Position numbers and translations under genes: made by a program
Assembly: GCA_039794405.1 (NCBI GenBank)
Contig: JBDIVL010000010.1
Span: forward strand, 35,232 to 99,231
DNA: 64,000 nt
Reading direction: 5' to 3'
Source: JBDIVL01 sp039794405
GTDB taxonomy: Bacteria; Planctomycetota; Brocadiia; Brocadiales; Brocadiaceae
Notes under the pieces: generated by a model
What the model was told of the DNA's origin: nothing
Database searches by the model: none
Seen by the model: only the letters and a program-made list of their open reading frames with translations
Shown here: piece after piece, positions 17,212 to 26,230 of the stretch
How positions within the stretch are numbered: the first letter of the stretch is position 1
Layout: the number at the start of each line of letters is the position of its first letter

Positions 17212-17631
17212 TTAGATAAATAATTGTGTTTCTGCTCCATCAGCCATTTCCAATAAGGTAGTCAGTCCAAGGATATCATCTACTTTAGATTTAACTACAG
17301 ATTCCTCCAACTCCATAAATTTTACAGCAGCCGTACACGCATAAACTTTTAGATTTCCCATCATTCTTACATCCTGAAGTATCTCTTTAAGTGAGATTGG
17401 ATTAAGATCTTGCATCCGTTTTGACAATCGTCCACCCTCTTCGCCAAACTCGGAAACAAGCCTTGCGACATCAAATTCTTCATTTACAAACCTCTTCAAT
17501 GCCCAAAAGAAAAGAAAAATATATGTCTCTTTCCCCATTGAAGCTGCTGTAATGGCTAAGGTTATGATCTGATAAAGCTTATCATAGGTACCACTATGAG
17601 CGAATATAATGAATCTTTTTCTATCTTTCAT
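17212..17631 (-). CDS. DsrE-family protein
   Basis: 139 residues. The start FIIFAHSGTYDKLYQIITLAITAASMG is the Rossmann-like DsrE/F fold entry, and VYACTAAVKFM holds the conserved Cys near residue 113. DsrE-type proteins trap or relay persulfide sulfur and often pair with TusA. It sits between the sulfite reductase and cysM, so a sulfur-relay role is likely. The usual DsrE-DsrF-DsrH set is not here. Confidence 0.75.
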   Translation of the reverse strand: MKDRKRFIIFAHSGTYDKLYQIITLAITAASMGKETYIFLFFWALKRFVNEEFDVARLVSEFGEEGGRLSKRMQDLNPISLKEILQDVRMMGNLKVYACTAAVKFMELEESVVKSKVDDILGLTTLLEMADGAETQLFI

Positions 17632-17796
17632 ATCAAATCATTGCAGTGTTACTGTGGAAAAACTCTTTTTTAGAATGTCAAATACGAAACCTGTTTCTGA
17701 CAGGTTCGGGAATAAATTCTCATCGCCCAATCCCATTTTAGATTTTGGCATTTGACATCTCGTATGCTTTTTCTTGTTTGTTGCAGATCCGATACT

Positions 17797-18690
17797 CTAG
17801 GGCATTTTTGTAAACGCATCTGCCACTTCTTTTCTAAACTTATCAATACCTACACGGTCTATGCAAGAACCGACTCTCTCCTTGGGTTTACCATTCTCTT
17901 TGTACCATTTTATCGTTGCGGAGATAAAATCATTTACTTTATCGTCAGGTAAAAAATTAACTACCTGGTTTGCCTCACGCGGATGCCTCCCATGCTTTCC
18001 ACCAACACGCACCAACCAGCCCTTTTTCTTGTCTTTCCAGGCATCGGTTGGACATGCCTTTATACAATCACCACAATACACACATTTCGTCTCATCAAAC
18101 ATTGGCCTACCTTCTTTATCAGAAACAATTGCCCCTTCCATACACGCCTTTGCACACAAGGTACATCCGTTACAGAGGTCTTTACTCCATATGGGGTAAA
18201 CGACTCCTTGAAATCCCAGATCCATTTCCCTTGTCCTCGTGCAATCAATTGGACAGCCGGAGAATCCCATCTTAAACTTATGATGGCAAGGAATGCCGAA
18301 AAACTTCTCATCGACCTCCAATGCCTTCGACTGTGTATCCATAATCCCGTTAGGATTATACTCACAACCGCCGCATGCTGTGGGTACCCTGACCCGAGGA
18401 CCACAGGAAGCAACCTTTTGACCTACCGCAGCCAACTCTTTCACCACAGTATCAAAATCGTCAATGTGAACACCAATAATTTCTACTGATTGTCTGAAAC
18501 TTAAATGGCAGTATCCCATCCGGCTGTATTTCTTCGCAACCTCTGCAATCTTCAATAGTCTTTCGGGTGTAATCCGGCCTCCAGGAACCTTTAACCGAAC
18601 GGTAAAAAGGTCTTTTTGGGTTTGTTTTATAAAACCACCGGATTTTAATTCATTCACATCAACTCTTTGTGTCAAGGTTTTCTCAGCCAT
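17797..18690 (-). CDS. compact siroheme sulfite/nitrite reductase with ferredoxin domain
   Basis: 297 residues, much shorter than the 550-residue CysI. The N-terminal part holds the ferredoxin-like substrate domain (GGFIKQTQKDLFTVRLKVPG). The siroheme-[4Fe-4S] motif is split between TACGGCEYNP and MGFSGCPIDCTR. An inserted 2x[4Fe-4S] domain follows (CNGCTLCAKAC and CVYCGDCIKACP). This layout is that of AsrC/DsrA-like small reductases. The presence of a siroheme synthase gene directly upstream and cysM downstream favours sulfite as substrate, although nitrite is possible in this organism. ATG 18690 has GGGAG upstream. The TTG at 18702 is an alternative. Confidence 0.85.
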   Translation of the reverse strand: MAEKTLTQRVDVNELKSGGFIKQTQKDLFTVRLKVPGGRITPERLLKIAEVAKKYSRMGYCHLSFRQSVEIIGVHIDDFDTVVKELAAVGQKVASCGPRVRVPTACGGCEYNPNGIMDTQSKALEVDEKFFGIPCHHKFKMGFSGCPIDCTRTREMDLGFQGVVYPIWSKDLCNGCTLCAKACMEGAIVSDKEGRPMFDETKCVYCGDCIKACPTDAWKDKKKGWLVRVGGKHGRHPREANQVVNFLPDDKVNDFISATIKWYKENGKPKERVGSCIDRVGIDKFRKEVADAFTKMP

Positions 18691-18843
18691 GTATACTCCC
18701 AATATTCTAAAGCTGTTCGTTTATAAACAATTAGTAAAACAATAGTTACATAATTAATATTTGAAAACTAATGTTAGCAATTCCCCAAAAATCTTGCAAG
18801 TAAAAAGTCTATAGACATTTATAAGTTGCTTATTTCATATACC

Positions 18844-19482
18844 TTATGTAGTTTTAATATTTTTTTCTGAAATAATCCCTAGTGTCTTCTTTTTTGCTTC
18901 GGATATGCCCTTTTCCTTAATAATCTCAAGTATATCGAATTCTGCAATACGTTGTAAAATATCACGTCTTACAGATTCCTCCCTTATTTCAGAAAGAACC
19001 TTCCTCCGCATTTCCGATAAAAGCTTGGTAAATAGACCATATTCATTTCCAAATTGCTTTTCCAGATACTCACGAATGTTACGTGCTAAAGCAGGACTTG
19101 ATCCACCAGTCGAAATACTGATACAGAGATCCCCTCGTACAAGAGTTGAAGGTACAATAAAAGAACAAAATTCCGGTCTATCAACAACATTTACCAATAT
19201 CCCTTTCTTCACAGCATCAGAGTAAACCTTTTTATTCACCTCTTCGTCATCTGTAGAAGCAACAACTACTACTGCTTCATCGAGAAACACCTCCTCATAC
19301 TTCTGTTTAACCCGTTCTATTTCCGTTTCTTTTTCGAGTTCAGGACAAAACAGAGGGGATACGACTGTTACCCTTGCGCCCGATTCTTTTAGACTACACA
19401 CCTTACGCCAGGCGACATTACCACCACCGACTACCACACATTTTTTATCCTGTATATTCAGGAGTATAGGATAATATTTCAT
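18844..19482 (-). CDS. precorrin-2 dehydrogenase / sirohydrochlorin ferrochelatase (siroheme synthase)
   Basis: 212 residues, matching the Met8/CysG N-terminal family. The NAD site is KKCVVVGGGNVAWRKV. Further marks are VNVVDRPEFCSFIVPS and the Ser/Gly turn ISTGGSSPALAR. It converts precorrin-2 to siroheme, the cofactor of the reductase encoded next. A uroporphyrinogen methyltransferase domain is absent, so that step is encoded elsewhere. A GAGG site just precedes ATG 19482. The lysA stop lies 13 nt upstream, so the genes are probably co-transcribed. Confidence 0.92.
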   Translation of the reverse strand: MKYYPILLNIQDKKCVVVGGGNVAWRKVCSLKESGARVTVVSPLFCPELEKETEIERVKQKYEEVFLDEAVVVVASTDDEEVNKKVYSDAVKKGILVNVVDRPEFCSFIVPSTLVRGDLCISISTGGSSPALARNIREYLEKQFGNEYGLFTKLLSEMRRKVLSEIREESVRRDILQRIAEFDILEIIKEKGISEAKKKTLGIISEKNIKTT

Positions 19483-19494
19483 CTTACCTCAACA

Positions 19495-20784
19495 TTATAA
19501 AAAATTTTCACATTTGATTAGATCTTCATACGTCTCACGTTTCCTGATAATTCGGTACTGATCTCCATCGACGAGTACCTCGCACGGACGAGGACGGGAA
19601 TTGTAACTGGAACTCATGGTAAAACCATAAGCGCCGGTACTGAATACTGCCAGCAGGTCTCCTTCTTGTACCATCGGTAAAGCCCTATTAGTAGCAAAGG
19701 TATCGCTACTTTCACAAACCGGTCCTACGATATCCACTAAATCCATACCCTTTTTTCTTGTAGATTTATCAGGATTCTCTTCCTGTGGCATTTTTATATT
19801 CGTATTTACAGGCCATATTCGATGGAAGGCATCGTAGAGGGCCGGACGGATCAAATCATTCATAGCAGCATCGCAAATAATGAATTTTTTACCATGCAAG
19901 GTCTCTTTGATATAAATTACCCTACTAGCTAAAATTCCAGAATTTCCAACAATAAACCGTCCTGGCTCCATGATGAGATGACACTGCATCTTTTTTACCA
20001 GCGGAAGGATTTTTGATGCATAATCTTTTGGCTGTATTACTTTTCCTCCTGTATATGATATACAATAGCCACCACCAATATTTATATATGCAATATCCAT
20101 CCCTGCATCTCTGCACTTTTGAACAAGAACCACAATCTTTTTGAGGGCATGGACATAAGGATCGGTAGTATAGATTGGTGAGCCAAGATGTACGTGCAAT
20201 CCACATATGCTGATATTCGAATATCTCGCAGAATGTTTGATAAGATTTTCAGCTTCAGTAAAATCTATACCAAACTTATTTTCCTTTTTCCCCGTAGTAG
20301 TCTTTGCATGTGTTTTTGCGTCGATATCAGGATTAATCCGCAAGGCCACCCTTGGTATTTTACCAGTTTCCCCGGCTATCGTATTAATATGTTCAAGTTC
20401 TGATGCAGACTCAACATTAAACATAAAAATATCATTCTCCAGAGCATACCTTATTTCCTTATCAGTCTTCCCAACCCCAGCAAACACAATCTTTGACGGA
20501 TCACCACCGGCCTTGAGAGCGTGAAACAATTCCCCTCCAGAAACCACATCAAAACCAGACCCTTCTTCTGCTAATAAACTGCAAATGGAAAGGCTTGAAT
20601 TGGATTTCACAGAAAAACAGATCAAGGTCTCAACATCCTGGAAGGCTGATTTTAACTCACGATACCGTGCTAAAATAGCATTTTTACTATAGATATAGAC
20701 AGGTGTTCCCACCGATGAAACAATATCATCTACCCTTACATTTTCACAAAAAAGCGTCCTGTTCTTGTATTCAAAAGCATCCAT
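19495..20784 (-). CDS. lysA: diaminopimelate decarboxylase
   Basis: 429 residues. The PLP Lys is in ICFSVKSNSSLS, the glycine-rich phosphate site in NIGGGYCISY, and the substrate Cys in VGPVCESSDTFA. The EPGRFIVGNSG segment is typical. The enzyme decarboxylates meso-diaminopimelate to lysine in the cytoplasm. It lies directly before the siroheme synthase gene (12-nt gap), and argH lies 68 nt upstream on the same strand. Confidence 0.95.
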   Translation of the reverse strand: MDAFEYKNRTLFCENVRVDDIVSSVGTPVYIYSKNAILARYRELKSAFQDVETLICFSVKSNSSLSICSLLAEEGSGFDVVSGGELFHALKAGGDPSKIVFAGVGKTDKEIRYALENDIFMFNVESASELEHINTIAGETGKIPRVALRINPDIDAKTHAKTTTGKKENKFGIDFTEAENLIKHSARYSNISICGLHVHLGSPIYTTDPYVHALKKIVVLVQKCRDAGMDIAYINIGGGYCISYTGGKVIQPKDYASKILPLVKKMQCHLIMEPGRFIVGNSGILASRVIYIKETLHGKKFIICDAAMNDLIRPALYDAFHRIWPVNTNIKMPQEENPDKSTRKKGMDLVDIVGPVCESSDTFATNRALPMVQEGDLLAVFSTGAYGFTMSSSYNSRPRPCEVLVDGDQYRIIRKRETYEDLIKCENFL

Positions 20785-20808
20785 AAATTAATTATCCATC
20801 CCTTATTA

Positions 20809-20860
20809 AAAATCTTTATCTGTAGTTTCGAATTTTTTATCGGTCTGGGGCTTTATCTCG
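20809..20860 (-). repeat. copy of the ATCGGT/ACAGAT dispersed repeat between argH and lysA
   Basis: Read on the minus strand the region right after the argH stop codon contains CCGATAAAAAATTCGAAAC followed by TACAGATAAAGA. This matches the order seen in the repeat that flanks the UbiA gene (CCGATAAAAGAGATTGAAAC then CACAGAT). The match is imperfect. It overlaps the last codons of argH. Confidence 0.4.
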
Positions 20861-22235
20861 CCAATTTTTTCTCCCAATATACAATACGTTTTTTAACAAA
20901 CCCCGGTGCAGTGGAACCATAGCTCCTATAATTTTTAATGCAATTCTCAACTCCAAGCACCTTATAGACATCCTCCTCTATGATAGAGGAAAATGCCTTA
21001 AAACCCTCCAATCGCAGGTCAATTAACCTGCAATGAACCCTCACACATTCCCGTACAATTTTTCCTACAATCTCATGCGCCATGCGAAATGGAATACCTT
21101 TTTTAACCAGATATTCTGCTAGTGCAGTAGCATCAATAAACCCCTTCTCACAGGCAGACATCATCCGATCCGCATTGAAAACTGTATGAGTAACAAGCTC
21201 AGTGAGGATAGATAATGAAGTTTGAACAATATCGGTTGCATCGAATGCCGACAATTTATCCTCCTGCATATCACGATTGTAGCTTAAGGGCAATCCCTTA
21301 AGCAGGGTAAGTAATGAAGTCAAATGCCCGAAGACGCGGCCACACTTTCCCCGAATCAATTCCAATACATCAGGATTTTTCTTTTGCGGCATAATGCTCG
21401 AACCTGTACAGTAAGCATCACTTATTTCAATAAATTTAAATTCATCGTTACACCAAATAATCCATTCCTCACAAAGCCGAGAAAGATGCATGGCAATCAT
21501 GGAAAGGCAAAATGCATACTCAATACAAAAATCCCTGTCACTCACTGCGTCCATACTATTCTCGCAAGCACCTTGAAAATTGAGTAATCTTGCTGTAAAT
21601 ACCGGATCGGTTGCAAGTGTTGTTCCGGCAAAGGCACATGCACCTAACGGTGATTTATTGAGCCGAACGGAACAGTCTTTAAGCCGTGCCTTATCTCGCT
21701 CAAACATTTCTACATATGCCAATAAGTAATGGGATAACAAAACAGGTTGAGCATGTTGAAAATGGGTAAAACCTGGCATAATCAGACCAAAATACTTTTT
21801 CCCTTTTTTTATCAATTCCTTTTGTAACGCTGATAAAAACTCCGTCACTATCTGCGTTTGATCACGCGTCCAGAGGCGGAAGTCAAGGGCAACCTGATCA
21901 TTCCGGCTCCGGGCAGTGTGAAGCTTCTTGCCGGCCTCACCGATCCGTTCAATTAATGCCGACTCTATATTCATATGAATATCTTCAAGGGATTTTTTGA
22001 ACTCAAATTTTTGAGCTACAATCTCTGATAAAATTTCCTTCAGTCCCTTAACAATTGCATCCTTTTCCTTTTCGGTAATAAGCTTACATCTTGCAAGCAT
22101 CGTTGCGTGGGCTATACTGCCATCAATATCATATTTATAAAACCTCCAATCAAAAGAGATTGACTCGGTAAAGGACTCCACCGAGGATGCAGTCTGTTTC
22201 GTAAATCGTCCTCCCCACGGTTTTTTTTGTTTCAT
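20853..22235 (-). CDS. argH: argininosuccinate lyase
   Basis: 460 residues, normal length. The fumarase/aspartase superfamily signature GSSIMPQKKNPD is near residue 280, and the N-terminal KPWGGRFTKQTASSVE and HTARSRNDQVALD segments are diagnostic. It cleaves argininosuccinate into arginine and fumarate. ATG 22235 is the start. No other arg genes are in the window. The agmatinase at 7.3 kb uses a downstream product of arginine. Confidence 0.97.
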   Translation of the reverse strand: MKQKKPWGGRFTKQTASSVESFTESISFDWRFYKYDIDGSIAHATMLARCKLITEKEKDAIVKGLKEILSEIVAQKFEFKKSLEDIHMNIESALIERIGEAGKKLHTARSRNDQVALDFRLWTRDQTQIVTEFLSALQKELIKKGKKYFGLIMPGFTHFQHAQPVLLSHYLLAYVEMFERDKARLKDCSVRLNKSPLGACAFAGTTLATDPVFTARLLNFQGACENSMDAVSDRDFCIEYAFCLSMIAMHLSRLCEEWIIWCNDEFKFIEISDAYCTGSSIMPQKKNPDVLELIRGKCGRVFGHLTSLLTLLKGLPLSYNRDMQEDKLSAFDATDIVQTSLSILTELVTHTVFNADRMMSACEKGFIDATALAEYLVKKGIPFRMAHEIVGKIVRECVRVHCRLIDLRLEGFKAFSSIIEEDVYKVLGVENCIKNYRSYGSTAPGFVKKRIVYWEKKLAR

Positions 22236-22604
22236 ACTATTCTATCTTTCTAGAAATTCATCACTTTCATAAAATAACCTAACCTGATCCAAATTTGCAA
22301 CTGGGCCTACACGGGAAAAGCTAGTAACATGAAACAACATGCCTCTCTATAAGAAATTCCTCAACATGAAAAATAAAGCATGTACTATAGCTAAATATGT
22401 GGATCTAGTCAACACAATTTGGCGAACCATAAGACTTTATACATTTAAACTATTATGGCTGTAAATTACAGAATAAACATAGTATACGATTATCAACAAC
22501 TAAACAATACAAACGAAAGAATAGGCACAGCAAAACACAGGAAAACCTCTAACCAAAAACGATTTTCAGTTGACAACTTCTTTTTACAACACTATCATTT
22601 CAGA
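22236..22604. other. divergent intergenic region argH / CPBP protease
   Basis: 369 bp of AT-rich sequence between divergent genes. It must hold promoters for both directions. I see no hairpin, RNA gene or clear operator. An open frame extends the plus-strand gene back to 22455, but that part has no protein-like composition. Confidence 0.4.
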
Positions 22605-23579
22605 ATGAATTACTTTAGAAACCTAAAGCAATCTAAAAAGATACTCATAGTATTCTTACTCATAGTATGCATAAGTAGCATAATTGCCCCTTTCATAAAG
22701 GTCGCTTTAGATTCATTGCTATCAGTAAATCCTTTCATGGTACGCTTGTTGGATTACGAGCACGGGAGTTATGATTTTGGAAAGGTCATGCGCCGTATCA
22801 TGTTAGCAGTGGCCATACTCATAATATTCTTATTAAGAAAACCGCTCCTCCTTAAATCTCTTACAGCTATTGGTATAAAAAACGCTGAAGGGTGGTGGAA
22901 ACAGTTACAAACAGGATTTATCCTTGGTACGGGTATGTTAATCATGTATACATCTTTCTTGTACGCTAATGGTACAAAAATATTCGAGATAGAGGTGAAG
23001 TCCTTTAGTGATTTACTAGTTCAACTCTCAAAAATATTCTTCGTTGCTGGTCTTATTGGTTTTATTGAAGAGGTTTTTTTCAGAGGTTTTATACTTCAAA
23101 GTTTATTGAAAGATATGCAAACCGTATTTGCTGTTTTTGTTAGCAGCATACTTTATTCTTCATTACATTTCTTAAAAATAGAGCTACACTCTTCCCCGGG
23201 TATCCAGCCATTTATTGGTTTTACGGTAATATACCGGTTCTTTGAGAACCTCATATTGAATTTTACCACAATTTTACCCTCTTTAGTTGGTCTTTTTCTG
23301 GTTGGTGTAGTATTGTCTTATGCCTGCCTAAGGACAAACTCACTGTATTTGGCTATCGGACTCCACGCCGGATGGGTATTTCTTATCAAGGTAAATCATT
23401 TATTCTTTGATAATGCAAAATCAAGTTTTCGATGGTTGTACGGTGATAGTAATATGGTTACTGGTGTACTTGGGTGGATCCTTTTAATCGTTACCCTATT
23501 CCTTATACGATTTGTGACAAAAATACCATTCGAATGGAAAAAACGCTACAAGAACTCGCCGAGCACGTTGGAGGCATAG
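22605..23579 (+). CDS. CPBP-family intramembrane metalloprotease
   Basis: 324 residues from the ATG at 22605. At least seven hydrophobic segments. The Abi/CPBP motifs are EEVFFRGFILQSL (about residue 160), the His in SSLHFLKIE, and HAGWVF near the C-terminus. The family includes CAAX prenyl endopeptidases and bacteriocin self-immunity proteins. The substrate is not evident. Start choice is uncertain: the frame runs back to 22455, neither start has a good ribosome site, and I prefer 22605 because the first membrane helix follows it directly. The 3' end overlaps lpxD by 46 nt. Confidence 0.8.
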   Translation: MNYFRNLKQSKKILIVFLLIVCISSIIAPFIKVALDSLLSVNPFMVRLLDYEHGSYDFGKVMRRIMLAVAILIIFLLRKPLLLKSLTAIGIKNAEGWWKQLQTGFILGTGMLIMYTSFLYANGTKIFEIEVKSFSDLLVQLSKIFFVAGLIGFIEEVFFRGFILQSLLKDMQTVFAVFVSSILYSSLHFLKIELHSSPGIQPFIGFTVIYRFFENLILNFTTILPSLVGLFLVGVVLSYACLRTNSLYLAIGLHAGWVFLIKVNHLFFDNAKSSFRWLYGDSNMVTGVLGWILLIVTLFLIRFVTKIPFEWKKRYKNSPSTLEA

Positions 23580-24574
23580 TTGTTGGAGATCCTTCTGTAA
23601 AGATATACGGTGTCATGGGCATCGACGATGCCCGGGAAGGGTATATTACCTTCATATCAAATGATAAATATATCAGGAAGATTCACCAAACCAAGGCCTC
23701 GGCCATCATCGTTTCTCCGAAATTAAAAGATGCAAAAAAGAACCTTTTAGTGTGTAACAATCCCTATCTTTCCTTTGCAAAGTTGGTAGAACTCTTGATG
23801 TACAAAAAGCCCGCTTACCGAGCAGGCATCGATGATTCTGCAAAGATTGACAGAACAGCAATAATTGGCCAGGATGTTTCTATTCAGGCGTACGTTACCA
23901 TAGGAAAAAACACACGTATTGGAGCCCGTGTAATCATGTACCCATGCGTCTATATTGGAGACAATTGCACCATCGGTGATGATACTGTTATCTATCCGAA
24001 TGCAGTAATTTATAACGATACGGCAGTTGGTAACCGGGTCACCATCCATAGCAACACCGTCATTGGCAGTAGTGGTTTTGGATACGCACCAGATGGCGAA
24101 ACTTACCATAAGATTCCACAGGTTGGCGTTACCATAATTGAAGATGATGTAGACATCGGTGCAAATACAACAATTAACCGTGCCGTGTTAGGAGAAACGA
24201 TTATTCGGAAAGGTACAAAAATCGACAGTCAGGTTGTTATTTCGCATAATGTAGAAATCGGCGAAAACACTCTCATCGTATCTCAGGTAGGTATTGCAGG
24301 CTCAGCGAAGATTGGAAAACACGTAACCCTTGCAGGCGGGGTTGGAATTATCGGACACATTAAAGTTGGCGATAATGTTACTGTTGGCGGATATTCTGGT
24401 GTGGCAAATGATCTTCCCAGCAACGGAACTTATTTAGGAACACCTGCACTCCCTATCCAGCGCATGCGCCGGTGTTATGTGATTATTGAAAAATTGCCGG
24501 AAATAAAAGAAAATATGAAAAATATAGAAAAAAGGATAAAGAAGTTAGAAGATTTATGGAAAAACTCGGATTGA
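23534..24574 (+). CDS. lpxD: UDP-3-O-acylglucosamine N-acyltransferase
   Basis: 346 residues. The N-terminal domain begins TLQELAEHVGGIVVGD, and the rest is a left-handed beta helix of hexapeptide repeats (for example IGKNTRIGARVIMYPCVYIG). The catalytic His is in VISHNVEIGENT. LpxD adds the second acyl chain in lipid A synthesis. The frame opens at 23474, but ATG 23534 matches the family start. It overlaps the CPBP gene by 46 nt and lpxI by 19 nt, so the three are probably co-translated. Lipid A genes support a Gram-negative outer membrane. Confidence 0.95.
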   Translation: MEKTLQELAEHVGGIVVGDPSVKIYGVMGIDDAREGYITFISNDKYIRKIHQTKASAIIVSPKLKDAKKNLLVCNNPYLSFAKLVELLMYKKPAYRAGIDDSAKIDRTAIIGQDVSIQAYVTIGKNTRIGARVIMYPCVYIGDNCTIGDDTVIYPNAVIYNDTAVGNRVTIHSNTVIGSSGFGYAPDGETYHKIPQVGVTIIEDDVDIGANTTINRAVLGETIIRKGTKIDSQVVISHNVEIGENTLIVSQVGIAGSAKIGKHVTLAGGVGIIGHIKVGDNVTVGGYSGVANDLPSNGTYLGTPALPIQRMRRCYVIIEKLPEIKENMKNIEKRIKKLEDLWKNSD

Positions 24575-25374
24575 TCGCTGGAAATGGCCGGTTCCCGATA
24601 CTCTTTGCCAGAGGAGCACGAAATAACAATGTCTCCATCATTGCCGTTGGCATTGAAGGAGAAGCATCTCCGGAGATCGAGCAATATGTAGAAAAACTTT
24701 ACTGGGTAGGTGTTGCCCAAATTGGAAAACTCATTAAGATATTGAAGCACGAACACATATCGAAGGCTGTCATGGCAGGTGGACTTACAAAGACCAATAT
24801 GTTCTCTTCCTGGAGAAATCTTCGATTCATGCCAGACATAAGGACGATTAACCTCTGGTATAGAAACGTAAAAAAAAGAGATGATCACTCGCTGCTTGGG
24901 GCAGTGGCTGATGAGTTGTTGAAAGATGGTATCGAATTACAGGATTCCACCCTCTATGTACCACAACTCCTAGCCCAAAAGGGAATATTAACGAAAAAGC
25001 AGCCTACGGAAAAAGAAATGGAAGATGTCCACTTCGGGTGGCCCATTGTTAAAGAAATGTCAAGGTTTGGTATTGGACAATGCCTTGTAGTAAAAGAAAA
25101 AGTCGTTTTAGCTGTGGAAGCTATAGAAGGCACTGATGAAACGGTCCGCCGGGGGGGGGATCTTGGGAAAGGAAATATTGTTGTCATCAAGGTTAGCAAA
25201 CAAGATTTTGATCCTCGGTTTGATATTCCTACCGTTGGTCTGGAAACCATCAAAACACTAAAAGAATCTTCTGCTTCCGTTCTTGCTCTCGAAGCAGGCA
25301 AAACACTCATCCTTGACGTAGAAGAAACCATCAAGGCTGCAGATTACGCAGGTATTTCTATTATTGGACTGTAA
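24556..25374 (+). CDS. lpxI: UDP-2,3-diacylglucosamine pyrophosphatase LpxI
   Basis: 272 residues, the LpxI (DUF1009) length. Marks are KLGLIAGNGRFPILFA at the start, SKAVMAGGLTKTNMF, DDHSLLGAVADEL and the C-terminal PTVGLETIKTL. LpxI hydrolyses UDP-diacylglucosamine to lipid X, the same step as LpxH in enterobacteria. It overlaps lpxD by 19 nt, which fits the pathway. Confidence 0.93.
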   Translation: MEKLGLIAGNGRFPILFARGARNNNVSIIAVGIEGEASPEIEQYVEKLYWVGVAQIGKLIKILKHEHISKAVMAGGLTKTNMFSSWRNLRFMPDIRTINLWYRNVKKRDDHSLLGAVADELLKDGIELQDSTLYVPQLLAQKGILTKKQPTEKEMEDVHFGWPIVKEMSRFGIGQCLVVKEKVVLAVEAIEGTDETVRRGGDLGKGNIVVIKVSKQDFDPRFDIPTVGLETIKTLKESSASVLALEAGKTLILDVEETIKAADYAGISIIGL

Positions 25375-25559
25375 TGGCTATTCCTTAAATTTCCGACACC
25401 CTCTCGCCAGACCTCGCATGTACTCAAATCATAAAAGAGTATCAGAATTGGTGTGATTACCGTATTATTTTGTAAAAGTTCTTTTCCTATTTTCATTTTG
25501 GTTGCAGTTGCGCCACACTGTGTATTATCTGTCAGAAAAGAATATCTGGAGTAATTTTT

Positions 25560-26180
25560 ATGTATAGCAATACAATTAGCCTCATAGGGGCAACCTTTCT
25601 CATTGCCATGGTACATGCTGTAATGCCAACACACTGGATGCCCTTTGCACTGATAGGAAAAGAACAAAAATGGAGCTTAACAAAAACCATCTTTGTTACT
25701 GCCATCGCAGGATTCGGTCATTCCATAACAACAAGCGTTTTGGGGTCCATAATTGCGATCCTCGGATTTCAGATAACAAAATATATAGAAGCCTTTTCAG
25801 AACCTTTGTCAGGTTCCATCTTAATCATCCTGGGCATCATTTTTATTATTGTTGGAAGATTAAAACCACACACCCATAATCACGGTCGCTTAACGTTTTC
25901 AGATAAGGCCATTGTCATTTCGCTGTTCATGATGTTAAGCTTCTCACCCTGTGTTGCTATGTTGCCTATATTTCTTGCAGCAAGCACATTTAGCTTTGGC
26001 ATGCTTTTGCTACTCTGCATAATCTTGTCTGCAACGACAGTCTCTGTTATGTTAATATTAACGATCCTGGCCTACAGCGGTGTGAAAAAAATAATTTTTT
26101 CTAAAATTGAACACTATGAGAAAGAAATTATTGGTGGAATACTGTCACTTATAGGGATCATATTCCTTATAGTACATTAA
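25560..26180 (+). CDS. polytopic membrane protein (NicO/UreH/LysE-like)
   Basis: 206 residues with about six membrane helices. Notable segments are MVHAVMPTHWMPFALIG near the N-terminus, IAGFGHSITTSVLG, the His pair in KPHTHNHGR in a central loop, and FSPCVAMLPIF. The HxxxPxH-like start and the central His loop resemble nickel/cobalt or UreH-type transporters, and the SPC-xx-LP part resembles DsbD/CcdA helices. I do not assign a substrate. TCTGGAG precedes ATG 25560. It follows lpxI by 185 bp. Confidence 0.6.
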   Translation: MYSNTISLIGATFLIAMVHAVMPTHWMPFALIGKEQKWSLTKTIFVTAIAGFGHSITTSVLGSIIAILGFQITKYIEAFSEPLSGSILIILGIIFIIVGRLKPHTHNHGRLTFSDKAIVISLFMMLSFSPCVAMLPIFLAASTFSFGMLLLLCIILSATTVSVMLILTILAYSGVKKIIFSKIEHYEKEIIGGILSLIGIIFLIVH

Positions 26181-26230
26181 CCTCCCGAAACAGCAAAGCC
26201 GCGGACAAACAAGAAAAAGTATCCAAAATA

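Noticed and set aside
22455..22604. N-terminal 50 residues of the CPBP protein
   Set aside because: Composition is not protein-like and neither start has a ribosome site. I prefer ATG 22605, without certainty.
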